A stretch of DNA of 34,228 nt from Hofstenia miamia (lineage: Eukaryota > Xenacoelomorpha > Acoela > Hofsteniidae). The position numbers were made by a program, and so were the translations under genes. Each line of letters opens with the position of its first letter. Position 1 is the stretch's first letter. Under the pieces are notes generated by a model that saw only the letters and a list, made by a program, of their open reading frames with translations, made no database searches and was not told where the DNA came from. Location: the NCBI GenBank assembly GCA_900660155.1, contig CABFPE010000041.1:8911-43138 (forward strand). Direction: 5' to 3'. Below, piece by piece: positions 23,101-28,909 of this stretch.

Positions 23101-26100
23101 ATAAATATTAGGCATGGTGAGAATTAAAATCTTTTTTCAAAAATTCGAAATTTTTAAAGCAAAATGGTTGATCTCTTTAACAACTTCAGTCACAGCAGTA
23201 CGCTTTAATAGAAATATTCAACATTGTATTAAAGCATATTCCCAAATAAACCTGCCCATGCCTCACGATTAACAAATAGCTAATAGGTTTGGAGAAAATT
23301 CTTTGTAAATGTGGAAAAAGGGTTTGTCCATTAAAAAGGACACCAAGCAGTTTCAGATTAATAAACGACGTATGTAAAAATCCCAATAAAATTATGGTTA
23401 ATCGGAATAGCAGTTGTTGCACTTGAGCACAATTTACAAAAATATAACCCTAATGTCGCTTGTATAGTTTTGCTAATGCGACAATTGCATTCAAATTGCA
23501 ATGCAACAGTCAATAGTATGATTTACAAACAAAAAATTCTTGCAATACAAAAAAACTGCAGTTAAGTTTTCATAGCAATAAATTGTTAAGAAAAAAACGG
23601 TAAATATCCCAATTTAAAATTTCCCAAAAATATTTTTAACAATATATGTTAATAAAAAAATTAAAATCAACTACGCTACGTCATGCAGCACATGTACGAA
23701 AAGTTGAAACAAAACCAGAAAGCAGACTTTTAAATGAATACTTTTGATAAGGATAATAAATAAAGCTATATTGCTGAATGAAAAATACTAATTTATGCAA
23801 TAGTAATTGACTTAATTCTGAAATCGATGCGTTAAAATTTAGGTTTCTACGTGAGAATTTTGAATTAAAAACATTCTAAAATCGGAAAAACATGTTGTTG
23901 AAAATATAACAACACATTAATAAAAGAACTATTGACAATAAGGAAATTCCAGTTCTGAGCAAATGCTAGTTAGTAATTCTAATTTGATAGTATGCGTTTA
24001 CAATCTAGCAATATATGTTCGTGCAAATGCAATTCACAAATGGGTCGGATTTGTTGAAATAGGACATTGCAAATAAGAATTAGAATCTTAACAATGCCAT
24101 GCATTAGACGCAAAAATAAACATGCAACCAAACCAACCTTGACTTTAACAATGATCTAAACAAACCTTTAGTCAATACCAAAAACTAAGTTAATACGATA
24201 TACAGTATTTTGAATTGCTTTTGTAAAGTGATATTGGAAAATAATATTTTATAAATGATTTCCATCTTAGCAAACATAATTCGTTGAAACTAAAAATGTA
24301 CGTTGGAATCGAATAGGTTATTTTTGATACAGATGGATTCGGATTCTAATCAAACTTAGATCTACTTTCAATTAGAATATAGGGTTAGGGATAGGATGAA
24401 TATTACACCCACTTCAAGTAAATATTCTACCATTCTGCAACATTTTGCAAATTAAGAAAGGAGATTTACATAACATTGTGCTATGAAGTATTCAACGGCT
24501 AGTTCTGTTTTAAGATGCTTTTACCGACAAAAACAAGCCTACCCACAGCTAAAATGTTGCAGGAACTGAAACTTCAACTACTTCGCGCGCAATAGATGAG
24601 TGAGAATGAGTTGAAAATCAGAAGGGATGCACTAAAATATGAGATTCTCATCACCAGAGAACATAAGCTTATTCTTAGGAATAGAGATAAGTGCACAGAT
24701 TCCAATAACTATTGGAAGAGACAAGTATTTTGTGTAATTTAATTCTGAAAAGAAGGAATTGCAAAAATAATGTGCTCATGGACAAAGCAGCATCGATCTG
24801 AACAATCACGAATTTCAAATTAAAAAATTTGAAGCTACTTGATATCAAAATTTCATTGGATAATCATACACAGCAGCAACAAATGAAAATGAAGATCTTG
24901 TGATTTGAAGACAAATCAACCAAAAAACACAGGAAATTTAATAGGCTCGAAGAGAGTTCCCTATTGAACACTTAAAAACGAAAATTTAAAAACCATCAAG
25001 TATGGTAGTTGACGTTGATTTTAATGACCCGCAGATTCCACACACCTATAATACTAGCTTAGCAGCAATTCTTAATTAAGACCCCTGGCAATAAATAGAA
25101 ATATATGTAAATACATGGAACAAAGTTTGAACTTCTGCAAATCGATGTACCTAGAACTTAGATAGCTCCCAATTTTTACTATGCTTGGTTTTCCATCAAA
25201 CTATCCTCTCAATAAACGATTATAGTCACAGAATCATTTTTGCCATTCTGCGCTGATATTAAGATAATTGTTTCAAGAAGTTTTATATATAATTTAAATA
25301 TTAATAGAATTTTGAATTTAGATAAAAGAATGTCTAGCAGTGTAATTGTATTAACTTTTAAGTTGCTAATCTCATAAATAAGGATATTGCGGAAATTTTC
25401 GAGACTTTGCAGTATTCCGCGGTGAGCTTAGTATTTCTGCAGCGGTGGCAAAATAATGTTGCGGTGCCGTAAGTGTTACAAAAATGCCTACCGCGCACAT
25501 TTCTAGTTTAGAATTTCGAAACAAAATAGGCGTTGCCAATGCAACGAAACTGAAATCTGAGGTTGAACAATTTCCAATAACATTACAAAGAAAGGAACAT
25601 TTGAAGATTTCACAAAAAATGTTTTAGATAACGCAACAGCCGCAAAAAGATATGAAAAACAATAATCGAATTTACTAATGTCTAGATAATTGCACTATAT
25701 ATTATTGTGGGTGTATTATTGTATAAATGTGTGTTGCTTTGTGAAATCAATTTATTTGAAATGTTGGATACAATTTTACGGCAGTTGTTAATGCAATTTC
25801 TTCCTTATTATTTGGTTTTGAAATAATTTGAAATTGAATAATGTCAAAAAATTGTAAGAAACTTTATAAATCATGAGGAATCTTGCATATGTTTGGATCG
25901 ATGGATGGAGGCGCACTTCAAACTTTGGGGGAGCGACGGTTCTCTTAGTAATCAAAATGTCATCTGAAAAGGAATCCCGATGCTATTTGGACGAAGTGAT
26001 AAGTGCATCTATGTAAGGGAAACAAAAAACTTTTACGGCTTCTCACGTTAGATAGCTAGTTACTGCTCAAAATGAAAAAAAATGAAAATTTTTATGTGTA

Positions 26101-28002
26101 AATCCTGAATGTCTAAAAAGTAACATTATTACACATTTAAACTGGAACATTGTAAAAAATGAAATTATTGATAATATTCAGTGGCGTGCTTACATCTGCT
26201 TAATGTTGATAAATCGGTGAAAATGCTGGTGCATCTAAACACACCACTGTTAGTGTGCAAAATGTTTACAATTGTGCAACTGAATAGGTCTCGATACTGT
26301 ACTGAAACAATTATAAAACACAAATTTGCAAAACTATTCGTTTGTGTAAACGGATTTTGAAAATTTCAAATTAAAACAAACATTCATATACCTATCACAA
26401 AATTACATTTTTCAAACAAAATTATATACTGATTTTTAAACTACAAAAAAATTCGGGAAAAATGTTGTTTGAAACTGCCCAATCAAACTTTCTGTCTTTT
26501 TTCTTTCGTTATTTCAAATATATGAAGCACATTAAAATGAGAATAAATTAAAAAACTACCTCTTGAGCGGGAGTGGCATCATCATCCACAGAATCAACGA
26601 TATTGGAATTTTGTCTTGGTTGACCGGATTTATTTTTGAGAAGGGTCTGTGCCATTTTCCGTTTAAATAATTTAATATGATCGAGCAGCTTTGTAAGGCG
26701 CGCATAGTTGATGCTCACTTTGTAAATGTTGCAACTGGGTTCTAAATGCAAATAATTAAGCTGAATCAATGTAGAGTCTCGAAAACCACGGTATTTCGCA
26801 TCAAAATCTTAAACGTTTAGGTCACTCATATACAAATTTTCATGAGTAGAACCACAATTGAAATTTTCACGTTGAGACAAAAACACAGCTTAGATTTTAC
26901 CCTTACTGTGGATGCACAACCTGGATTCAAGTGATCGAATGTAGGAATTAGTGCATTATAAATATTTATACATACATTGAAATTACAAGCCATCCAAAAT
27001 TTCGGTAATTTAAATATTTTATGAAAAAAATGTTACGATATATATCTTTCTGACTGCATTAAAAATCAATTTTAATTTTAAAAAATTCATGGGTTACTTA
27101 GATCCAAATTGCGCATTATTCATTTTTAAGTTCAAAAACACAATAATTTGTGAAGGGTTGAAACTATGAAGTGACTTTAGTAGAAATCTGTGTGAACAAC
27201 TGTGGAAGTATATTTTTTGACAAATTACGAGATGAACACCAGTTAAATTAGCAAAAAAATATATATATTCATTCAATTTCATTTAACATACTTCATTGGC
27301 TAACCTCGAGAAGTATAATTGCTAGTTAGTTGTGCCATGAGTATTTAGTCAAAATATATGAGGGTTGACAATCTAATTGTTTCAACTAAGGCTGCTATAA
27401 AAAATCAAAGTTGTTAACGTTTGACCAAGTATAAGTTCAACCAGATGTTGTTATTACTCCCACCCTTGATCTTGGAAATGATACATGTGAAATAAACACC
27501 GACATCAAATCACGATTAGAAAATAACCGTTTCCCAATGAAAGAAAAGAGGATAGACATTTAATCGGAATTGTATGCTAGATTATGAAAAAGTCAAGCAA
27601 CATCTGCTGCAGTGAGAGAAGTTTCTCTATGTTGAGAAAACTTTTAGGCCATGACAGAAATCTGAACTACAATAATATATGGAAATTTATATGCAGTTAT
27701 TATAATTTAGTTGTTTTAAAAAATTGACTCTATTTTATGTAAGAGTTTTTGTATTTGTTTTATATCTTGTTCTCAGTAATAGTAAACACTTAATATTGCT
27801 TAAATTGATCATTTTGAAAAATAGATGGTCATATTTTACGGCAAATTTAACTAAATTCCGTTATGTTTTGTTATAAAAATAAGGTAATATTTTTTTCTTA
27901 AGTCATATTTCTGCTTGCCCTAGTAATAATTCAACAATATATTATCCTGCAGTCAAATTATTCGGTATCCGGTTTATTCAATTAATTATCCTGATCCCAT
28001 CC

Positions 28003-28038
<36 letters not shown>

Positions 28039-28909
28039 CATATAAAAAAACATTTTTTACCCGTATCAAGCGCCTTGTAGATACTTTAAGACTTTGTATC
28101 CGAAGCCCGTGTATATATATATATATATACATGTATATATACATACTGTATAGATAGTGTTATAATAAAAAATTCGCAAATCGATTGCTTATTTGAAACA
28201 TGGTTGAATAGCGAAGCTAAAACAAAATTGATTAATAGACTATCGCTTAATATTGGAAAATTTCAAAAATTTGCCGCCTTACATTCAATTATACAAAGTT
28301 GATACTTTTCTAAGATCGTTTAATGAACAAACCTAAAACAAAAATATTTGACTTAACAATACCTATCCCTAGAAAGGTTTTGGACAAATAAACCCACAAA
28401 CAGACATTGGGACGAATCAAAGGCTAAATATTTGATTCTTAAAAACGAAATCTTTGAGAATACTTCCAAACTAAAGGTGAATTTTTAGTTATACCATGAA
28501 TAAAAAGAATTGAAATTTTATTTAGTTGCCTTTGCTTATATTATACAAGACTAAATTTATCAAGATTTTCACCATATAATTTCAAGTGAACTAACCAATA
28601 ACAAGACAAATTTACAAAATCAAATATACTTACCTCCTGACAAATTACTTTGAGGTTGCTTTGCCTTTGTACTAATTGAAGTGCGAACTTTCTCCATCAC
28701 TCCCAGATATAGGAACTGTCTAAATAAGCAGGTAATACTATTACAGAACGGGTATGAAAGGATTGTACATATCAGATATCAAGTGCAGAGATTAGACTTG
28801 GAGGTAATCATACATGGGATTATTTCAAAACCATAAATAAAATTCCTATTAGATATTGAAACTTCGAATGTTTTCTTACATGTTTGAACTTGGATCAAAA
28901 TCTACTGAT
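3092..28909 (-). CDS. CFAP46: CFAP46 (TTC40), 3' part of gene, eight or nine exons
   Basis: CFAP46 is a cilia- and flagella-associated protein of the C1 central microtubule projection of motile cilia; full-length animal proteins exceed 2,500 residues and begin with TPR repeats. The window holds only the C-terminal part, about 490 residues. Firm exons are 28634-28719, 26560-26741, 11197-11518, 9524-9836, 8577-8771, 6906-7042, 4279-4422 and 3092-3189, with 28880-28909 possible. All use AG/GT splice sites and the split codons join exactly at every junction (1+2, 0+0, 1+2, 2+1, 2+1, 1+2, 1+2), which is strong evidence for one gene. Recognisable CFAP46 segments in order are LLLPDMALHSLPLEAW, ARDFSLQF, VRWIGYMGQQHQPT, MYYGLENLL, LAFILSLTGIGSIYLNQW and the ending NMALFGLPS. 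Introns range from about 0.75 kb to 15 kb (160 bp if the possible exon is real). The family name rests on my memory of the conserved C-terminus; I am fairly sure. Upstream exons were not found. Confidence 0.85.
3466..3471 (-). promoter_or_regulatory. Minus-strand AATAAA, possible polyadenylation signal
   Basis: A perfect AATAAA on the minus strand lies 277 bases below the stop of the open frame at 3748. It would only be used if that alternative last exon is real, because it is upstream of the preferred terminal exon. In AT-rich DNA such hexamers are common by chance. Confidence 0.2.
3748..3944 (-). CDS. Possible alternative last exon of CFAP46, or spurious ORF
   Basis: A minus-strand frame opens with an ATG at 3985-3987 and ends in TAA at 3748; it would encode 79 residues, unusually long for this AT-rich DNA and of mixed composition (CYRAKALCASLGEFKDLKIS, then a Leu-Leu-Asp-Ser-Lys-Phe-Leu segment). 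A candidate acceptor TGTTTGTAG precedes 3944, and its phase (two leading bases) would join the exon at 4279-4422 just as well as the terminal exon at 3092-3189. I recognise no domain and no similarity to the CFAP46 end, so it is either an alternative terminal exon, a retained coding relic, or chance. Confidence 0.25.
4279..4422 (-). CDS. CFAP46: CFAP46 exon, last helix of CHAT-like domain
   Basis: The acceptor TAATTGATTTAG precedes 4422. The leading bases GC complete a TGC cysteine codon with the T that ends exon 6906-7042. The product is LIERGLTTGQTVKELAYPNS followed by a basic, Ser/Thr-rich linker (KDKKGSSRRTSVIPQQ). The Gly-Leu-Thr-Thr-Gly-x-x-Val stretch matches the final helix of CHAT domains, where G-x-s-x-x-x-A-L-x-x-A is usual. 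The donor is AAA|GTAATC at 4278-4277; without splicing the frame would run seven more codons to TAA at 4256. Confidence 0.8.
4423..6905. other. CFAP46: CFAP46 intron, no other gene seen
   Basis: This 2,483-bp intron is AT-rich with no convincing coding exon on either strand. Short open frames at 4980-5165, 5019-5204 and 5440-5760 show no family signature. A stretch around 5960-6110 has weak coding-like character on the plus strand (an LHALRKTYVSDIVKPRLNDP segment interrupted by stops), perhaps an old transposable-element remnant, but I cannot identify it. Confidence 0.55.
6906..7042 (-). CDS. CFAP46: CFAP46 exon, core of CHAT-like domain
   Basis: The acceptor ACGCAATGTTTTAG precedes 7042 and the donor is T|GTAAG. 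The first base T completes a GAT codon with GA from the previous exon. The 45 residues include VSHLSVEEPVKLAFI, then LSLTGIGSIYLNQWN and CSLYENSKKLSSLFK. The Leu-Thr-Gly-x-x-x-Ile-x-Leu-Asn-Gln-Trp core is the strongest CFAP46 signature in the window and corresponds to the A-G-A-x-x-V-v-x-x-L-W strand of CHAT proteases. No stop interrupts it. Confidence 0.87.
7043..8576. other. CFAP46: CFAP46 intron, no other gene seen
   Basis: This 1,534-bp intron is AT-rich with many A runs. The plus-strand open frame at 7033-7263 overlaps the exon antisense and has no recognisable domain; I take it as chance. Confidence 0.5.
8577..8771 (-). CDS. CFAP46: CFAP46 exon, degenerate active-site segments of CHAT-like domain
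   Basis: The acceptor TTATGTTCATTTAG precedes 8771; the donor is GA|GTAAGT. The leading A completes an ACA threonine codon with AC from exon 9524-9836. The 64 residues run from IGEWHETMRDCSILMYYGLE through LLPLNLSDCTLFLGLDRAQT to SRTSRIKVFK. In CHAT proteases the corresponding places are the I-L-H-F-A-G-H-G strand and the L-S-A-C-E-T strand. Here the catalytic His position reads Leu (MYYGLE) and the Cys position reads Asp or a neighbouring non-Cys residue (LGLDRAQ), so a protease activity is unlikely. The alignment is by eye. Confidence 0.86.
8815..8847. repeat. (AT)n microsatellite
   Basis: An almost uninterrupted AT dinucleotide run of about 30 bases lies in the CFAP46 intron just upstream of the splice acceptor of exon 8577-8771. 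Confidence 0.9.
9103..9566. repeat. 207-bp perfect direct repeat bounded by Ns (probable assembly artefact)
   Basis: Bases 9103-9309 and 9360-9566 are identical. Between them lie a single N (9310), 48 bases, and a second N (9359), so each N sits exactly at a junction. The repeat contains the last 43 bases of the 9524-9836 exon with its GT donor, so the left copy holds a false exon end with no acceptor. Perfect identity in such AT-rich, polymorphic DNA, together with Ns at the boundaries, suggests a mis-joined or haplotype-duplicated contig end and not a biological duplication. Confidence 0.85.
9524..9836 (-). CDS. CFAP46: CFAP46 exon, linker and CHAT-like strands
   Basis: The acceptor TAATTTGTTTTAG precedes 9836; the donor is CCTAC|GTAATT. 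The first 40 residues are a lysine- and serine-rich, low-complexity linker (DVQTDDKKTDPKNVKGSARK), then the conserved part begins: VHSLSYIVDPLDEAVGDF, VFQKLLEEPDYQNKY and SVRWIGYMGQQHQPT. The Tyr-Ile-Val-Asp-Pro strand and the Gly-Tyr-Met-Gly turn match the g-d-P and l-x-G-x-x-A-T segments of CHAT domains. Its phases fit the neighbours on both sides. A partial duplicate of its 3' end occurs at 9267-9309. Confidence 0.85.
9960..10830 (+). pseudogene. Decayed transposase-like ORF
   Basis: On the plus strand, several frames joined across stops give SDIYEELKKILDHFNAWKNI, then FMVICDTTNVITCYRNGIV, a shifted CQHHILDLIL segment, and EIISSPLLAYFLPKEIENYY. An Ile-Cys-Asp-Thr-Thr followed by Arg-Asn-Gly-Ile-Val, and a Cys-Gln-His-His-Ile-Leu-Asp block, recall a repeated protein family of invertebrate genomes that I associate with RNase H-fold transposases, but I cannot name the superfamily. 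The remainder to 10830 is too damaged to read. The relic lies within a CFAP46 intron in the opposite orientation to the gene. Confidence 0.45.
10831..11110 (+). mobile_element. 3' end of a retroelement with a CTGACGATGACCC...GAAA box
   Basis: The segment 11051-11092 contains CTGACGATGACCC, a short complementary arm (GTGGT), TTGAAATGC and CAATAAATGC. Boxes of the form CTGATGATGACCC...GGGTCGAAACG before AATAAA are common at 3' ends of Penelope-like and other retroelements. The order CTGA-GA, short stem, GAAA resembles a hammerhead ribozyme core, but the sequence is CTGACGA where CTGATGA is required. No coding sequence is recognisable directly upstream. Confidence 0.4.
11130..11169. repeat. (TA)n microsatellite
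   Basis: About 39 bases of uninterrupted TA lie in the CFAP46 intron, 28 bases beyond the splice donor of exon 11197-11518. Read through in frame, it produces a run of Ile-Tyr that is not part of the protein. Confidence 0.92.
11197..11518 (-). CDS. CFAP46: CFAP46 exon, start of CHAT-like domain
   Basis: The acceptor CCTTTTTAATTTAG precedes 11518 and the donor is AATG|GTACAA. It starts in phase 0 (EPYVEEVNEEFQKEFE) and follows exon 26560-26741, which also ends in phase 0. After a Ser-rich stretch it reads SILLLPDMALHSLPLEAWSL, then MARDFSLQFAFYRLQKDSN. The Leu-Leu-Leu-Pro-Asp-x-x-Leu-x-x-Leu-Pro pattern is the classic first motif of CHAT domains (L-x-i-v-P-D-g-x-L-x-x-l-P-f), and also a recognisable CFAP46 block. 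The intron on its 5' side, about 15 kb, holds most of the mobile elements in the window. Confidence 0.86.
11780..12560 (+). mobile_element. LINE reverse transcriptase relic
   Basis: A plus-strand frame at 11809-12078 carries SISKGVTQRSILGSMLFLVS, a decayed form of the G-V-P-Q-G-S-I-L-G-P-L-L-F motif, followed by VKFAADIIIKAK, a mutated F-A-D-D-T box with the second Asp replaced. Thumb-like sequence follows in shifted frames (ENKLKLSILKSKSMLIGKYS, then YETLIMNALDMAARF). The catalytic Asp is lost and stops are frequent, so the copy is dead. Confidence 0.65.
12730..13485 (-). mobile_element. Old LINE relic, thumb and C-terminal region
   Basis: The minus strand reads ELSKINLWIDRNKLTLNFKK, then KIDDYQI and LEIPINASLNFKDF, typical of the region after the YADD box in CR1/L2-like LINEs. 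The end reads IKYRHGTNSIFSRGTDIFNE, LPNELRPSLYSENTLKDYF, as usual for the LINE C-terminus. The upstream part is interrupted at about 13486 by a second LINE in the same orientation. Confidence 0.65.
13486..13503. repeat. (CTA)n, tail of the minus-strand LINE
   Basis: Five CTA units (TAG on the minus strand) lie exactly at the boundary between the two LINE relics, as expected for the tandem 3' tail of the younger insertion. Confidence 0.7.
13486..15110 (-). mobile_element. LINE copy (CR1-like) inserted into the older LINE
   Basis: Minus-strand frames from 15070 to 13513 give a nearly continuous reverse transcriptase: FPYNDNIVDPSSSFNFRF, KYAIVTPVYKSKDRNIPSNY, QMLNYLDENNLFVSHQFGF, the palm motif VFVDLPKAFDSM, RGVPQGSTLGHLLFNVFIND, then IRYGDDPCIYV in place of the usual YADD, and the thumb SLNITKTRYILLHSS. 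The C-terminal tail (NSRQEKFLKIHHIKNSYPQ) ends at about 13515. The 3' end carries a (TAG)n tail at 13486-13503 directly against the older LINE. The 5' end is truncated before the endonuclease domain. Stops at several places and the Y-G-D-D change show it is inactive. Confidence 0.75.
15106..15142. repeat. (CTA)n microsatellite at the 5' boundary of the LINE
   Basis: Interrupted CTA/ACT units lie at the truncated 5' end of the minus-strand LINE. The same unit is found at its 3' tail and again at 15836-15857, so these may mark insertion edges. Confidence 0.8.
15406..15835 (+). mobile_element. LINE 3' end with C-terminal ORF and (TTAC)n tail
   Basis: A plus-strand frame at 15406-15942 encodes KLLCLTFKIVNRFILPLSFF, then PRRNLRNIRQSKDFDIPLGR and NFSIVGPRLWYGICINLQQM, with a final FKKHLKTYLF. 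This is the typical C-terminal tail of a CR1/RTE-type LINE. The 3' untranslated part ends with CAATAAATACTTACTTACTTACT (AATAAA plus a TTAC tail at 15810-15832). The 5' part is missing. Confidence 0.72.
15836..15857. repeat. (ACT)n microsatellite
   Basis: Seven ACT units follow the (TTAC)n tail of the LINE at 15406-15835. Confidence 0.88.
16071..16867 (+). mobile_element. LINE ORF1 relic with zinc knuckles
   Basis: Plus-strand frames start at an ATG (MSDLSIISVTQPLDCLLSDV) and continue over stops and shifts through LINTLPTTTEADIIEKSL and KITITNIPNYFDCTKKENII to a Cys/His-rich segment: a damaged knuckle (CYRCFQCAGF...YC), then ACGLCAENHSTKHCKEDTNN. The C-x2-C-x4-H-x4-C spacing is that of CCHC zinc knuckles in ORF1 (gag-like) proteins of I/Jockey-type LINEs. 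The reading breaks off at AATTACA (16861-16867) and resumes at 19009, after an insertion. It belongs with ORF2 further right. Confidence 0.68.
16868..19008 (+). mobile_element. 2.1-kb insertion carrying an RNase H-like pseudogene
   Basis: The LINE ORF1 frame stops making sense after His-Cys-Lys-Glu-Asp-Thr-Asn-Asn-Tyr at 16867 and returns at 19009 with a third zinc-knuckle end (SSFSKDCPSFSNEKKSNWGS). AATTACA occurs on both sides (16861-16867 and 19009-19015), both times in the Asn-Tyr frame, so it is a candidate 7-bp target-site duplication. The insert contains the gene described next and about 200 bases of flank on each side. I could not find convincing terminal inverted repeats, nor a poly(A) tail, so the type of element is open. 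Boundaries are inferred. Confidence 0.55.
17078..18760 (+). pseudogene. Decayed copy of an uncharacterised zinc-finger/RNase H-like repeat-family gene
   Basis: About 560 codons in one orientation, broken by in-frame stops at 17561, 17645, 17906, 18028 and 18511 and by frameshifts near 17910 and after 18600. The N-terminal part starts at ATG 17078 with CCGKC and FCYVCG, then WAPQTICE and VCYFCNVDISKFKKN, a set of CxxC pairs suggesting zinc binding. The middle reads VTLYRTRNRHFASYYEEKDG and VLLLDNENKMPAFPLLYAKH. The C-terminal part has VADMKGLSLVAGLKRGYAKY, SCYYCLFNSR, MLPSLHLKSGIVKQFLKTI, VLENFLGNHRSED and LHFFKCHFDKF, and in a shifted frame DEHEEKFHQ. I recall a large family of unannotated invertebrate proteins with the same order of motifs; its D...H...E pattern looks like an RNase H/transposase fold, but that is inference. 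No introns are visible. Confidence 0.65.
19009..21210 (+). mobile_element. LINE ORF2 relic: endonuclease and reverse transcriptase
   Basis: This continues the LINE of ORF1. After the ORF1 end (NWGSNPPPTNHD at about 19090) the frames show an apurinic-type endonuclease: VAIDGHQIYRKDRLI, SVGGVAIYVK, CGDFNKLNLDKLLLN and CPPTRQSAFLDLIL, with the final TDHQGLL box (S-D-H in active elements). The reverse transcriptase is mostly deleted; what remains is TQGTLGGPNFFRILINDLK and KFADDCTTLVPCL (FADD at 20508-20519), then KKWAASNNIPINME. The C-terminal part reads LNNSIYILKYLKLFGANKK and FNASILSKIVYGIPLPKP, ending near TRAQHSFLNRVICQNYKYL. Stops and deletions make it inactive. Confidence 0.72.
21211..22394. 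other. Intronic stretch, mostly unassigned
   Basis: The first part may be the 3' untranslated end of the preceding LINE. A possible tRNA-derived segment at about 21480-21575 is listed separately. I see no other supported feature. Confidence 0.45.
21480..21575 (+). other. Possible tRNA-Met-derived SINE head or tRNA pseudogene
   Basis: CTCATAAT at 21527-21534 equals the anticodon loop of elongator tRNA-Met, followed after 14 bases by GTTTCGCAACC (21549-21559), close to the B box GTTCGAnnCC. An AGCTCAG that could be a worn A box lies just before. The arms do not pair well enough for a working tRNA, and the spacing is short. It may be a SINE head or a chance match. Confidence 0.3.
22395..22625. 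mobile_element. hAT-type MITE with 8-bp target-site duplication
   Basis: The left end reads TAGTCATGCGTGGGTA and the reverse complement of the right end reads TAGTGATGTGTGGGCA, 13 of 16 identical. The flanks GAATCAAG (22387-22394) and GAATAAAG (22626-22633) match at 7 of 8 positions. Ends of the TAGnnATG kind and 8-bp duplications are hallmarks of hAT transposons. At 231 bp with no coding sequence it is non-autonomous. It lies in the 15-kb CFAP46 intron. Confidence 0.75.
22634..25399. other. Intronic AT-rich stretch, no gene recognised
   Basis: No exon or named element could be supported. A plus-strand stretch at 24598-24740 (MSENELKIRRDALKYEIL, then NRDKCTDSNNYWKRQ) and a short frame at about 25000-25080 (VVDVDFNDPQIPHTYNTS) have coding-like composition and may be transposon remnants. 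Confidence 0.45.
25400..25507. mobile_element. Possible hAT-type terminal fragment (GC-rich patch)
   Basis: This short patch is clearly richer in G and C than its surroundings (CCGCGGTGAGC, GCAGCGGTGGC, CTACCGCGCAC). Read backwards it begins TAGAAATGTGCGCGG, similar in kind to hAT ends that start TAGnnATGnG. I found no matching left end and no target-site duplication. Confidence 0.3.
26560..26741 (-). CDS. CFAP46: CFAP46 exon upstream of the 15-kb intron
   Basis: The acceptor AATTATTTGCATTTAG precedes 26741; the donor is GAG|GTAGTT. Two leading A bases complete a GAA codon with the G ending exon 28634-28719. The 60 residues are PSCNIYKVSINYARLTKLLD, HIKLFKRKMAQTLLKNK and an acidic, polar tail (SNIVDSVDDDATPAQE). 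The first half is probably helical, with Leu/Ile spaced as in the helical segment before the CHAT-like part; no named domain is recognised. Membership in CFAP46 rests on phase and on the good acceptor, less on similarity. Confidence 0.72.
26742..27596. other. CFAP46: CFAP46 intron, no feature recognised
   Basis: The minus-strand frame at 27094-27282 in this part shows no domain and is not needed for the gene model, since the flanking exons already join in phase. Confidence 0.4.
27597..28005 (+). mobile_element. hAT transposon 3' relic (transposase C-terminus and right end)
   Basis: At 27598-27650 a plus-strand frame reads ATSAA and, after a one-base shift, SERSFSMLRKLLGHDRNL, closely similar to the hAT dimerisation box (A-T-S-a-x-S-E-R-x-F-S). 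About 350 bases further right, at 28005, the sequence ends ...CCTGATCCCATCCCTA, whose reverse complement begins TAGGGATGGGATCAGG, a hAT-type terminal repeat. The rest of the transposase and the left end were not found between the flanking CFAP46 exons, so this is a truncated copy. Confidence 0.55.
28006..28034. repeat. (TA)n microsatellite
   Basis: An AT/TA run of about 29 bases directly follows the hAT right end. It may have grown from an AT-rich target site. Confidence 0.9.
28112..28145. repeat. Interrupted (TA)n microsatellite
   Basis: TA units with two interruptions (ACATG and ACATAC); intronic. Confidence 0.85.
28634..28719 (-). CDS. CFAP46: CFAP46 exon, most upstream firm exon
   Basis: The acceptor GCTTATTTAG precedes 28719; the donor GGAG|GTAAGT is close to consensus. 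The frame without stop is QFLYLGVMEKVRTSISTKAK followed by QPQSNLSG, 28 codons plus one base at each end. The trailing G joins AA of exon 26560-26741. It is too short for recognition by itself; consistent phase, a strong donor and a helical-looking sequence support it. Confidence 0.65.
28880..28909 (-). CDS. CFAP46: Possible 30-nt CFAP46 micro-exon
   Basis: A candidate donor CAT|GTAAG and an acceptor TTTGCAATCAG enclose a 30-nt frame, SVDFDPSSN plus AT. Its last two bases complete an ATA codon with the A that begins exon 28634-28719, so the phase fits. The acceptor is poor in pyrimidines and the exon is very short, so it may be chance. Confidence 0.33.

Larger units (their letters stand above)
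11519..26559. other. CFAP46: 15-kb CFAP46 intron filled with mobile elements
   Basis: This single intron joins the phase-0 exons 26560-26741 and 11197-11518. It contains LINE relics in both orientations, a LINE nested in a LINE, an inserted RNase H-like pseudogene and a hAT-type MITE, all annotated separately. No additional phase-compatible CFAP46 exon is needed to connect the flanking exons, although a skipped exon of length divisible by three cannot be excluded. Confidence 0.7.

Noticed and set aside
27094..27282. Minus-strand 62-residue frame as an extra CFAP46 exon
   Set aside because: The neighbouring exons 28634-28719 and 26560-26741 already join in phase (1+2), and the frame has no conserved motif and no good splice pair.
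24384..28005. One large hAT element with TAGGGATAGG on the left and TAGGGATGGG on the right
   Set aside because: It would enclose the CFAP46 exon at 26560-26741, and the flanking 8 bases do not match; the left match is probably chance.
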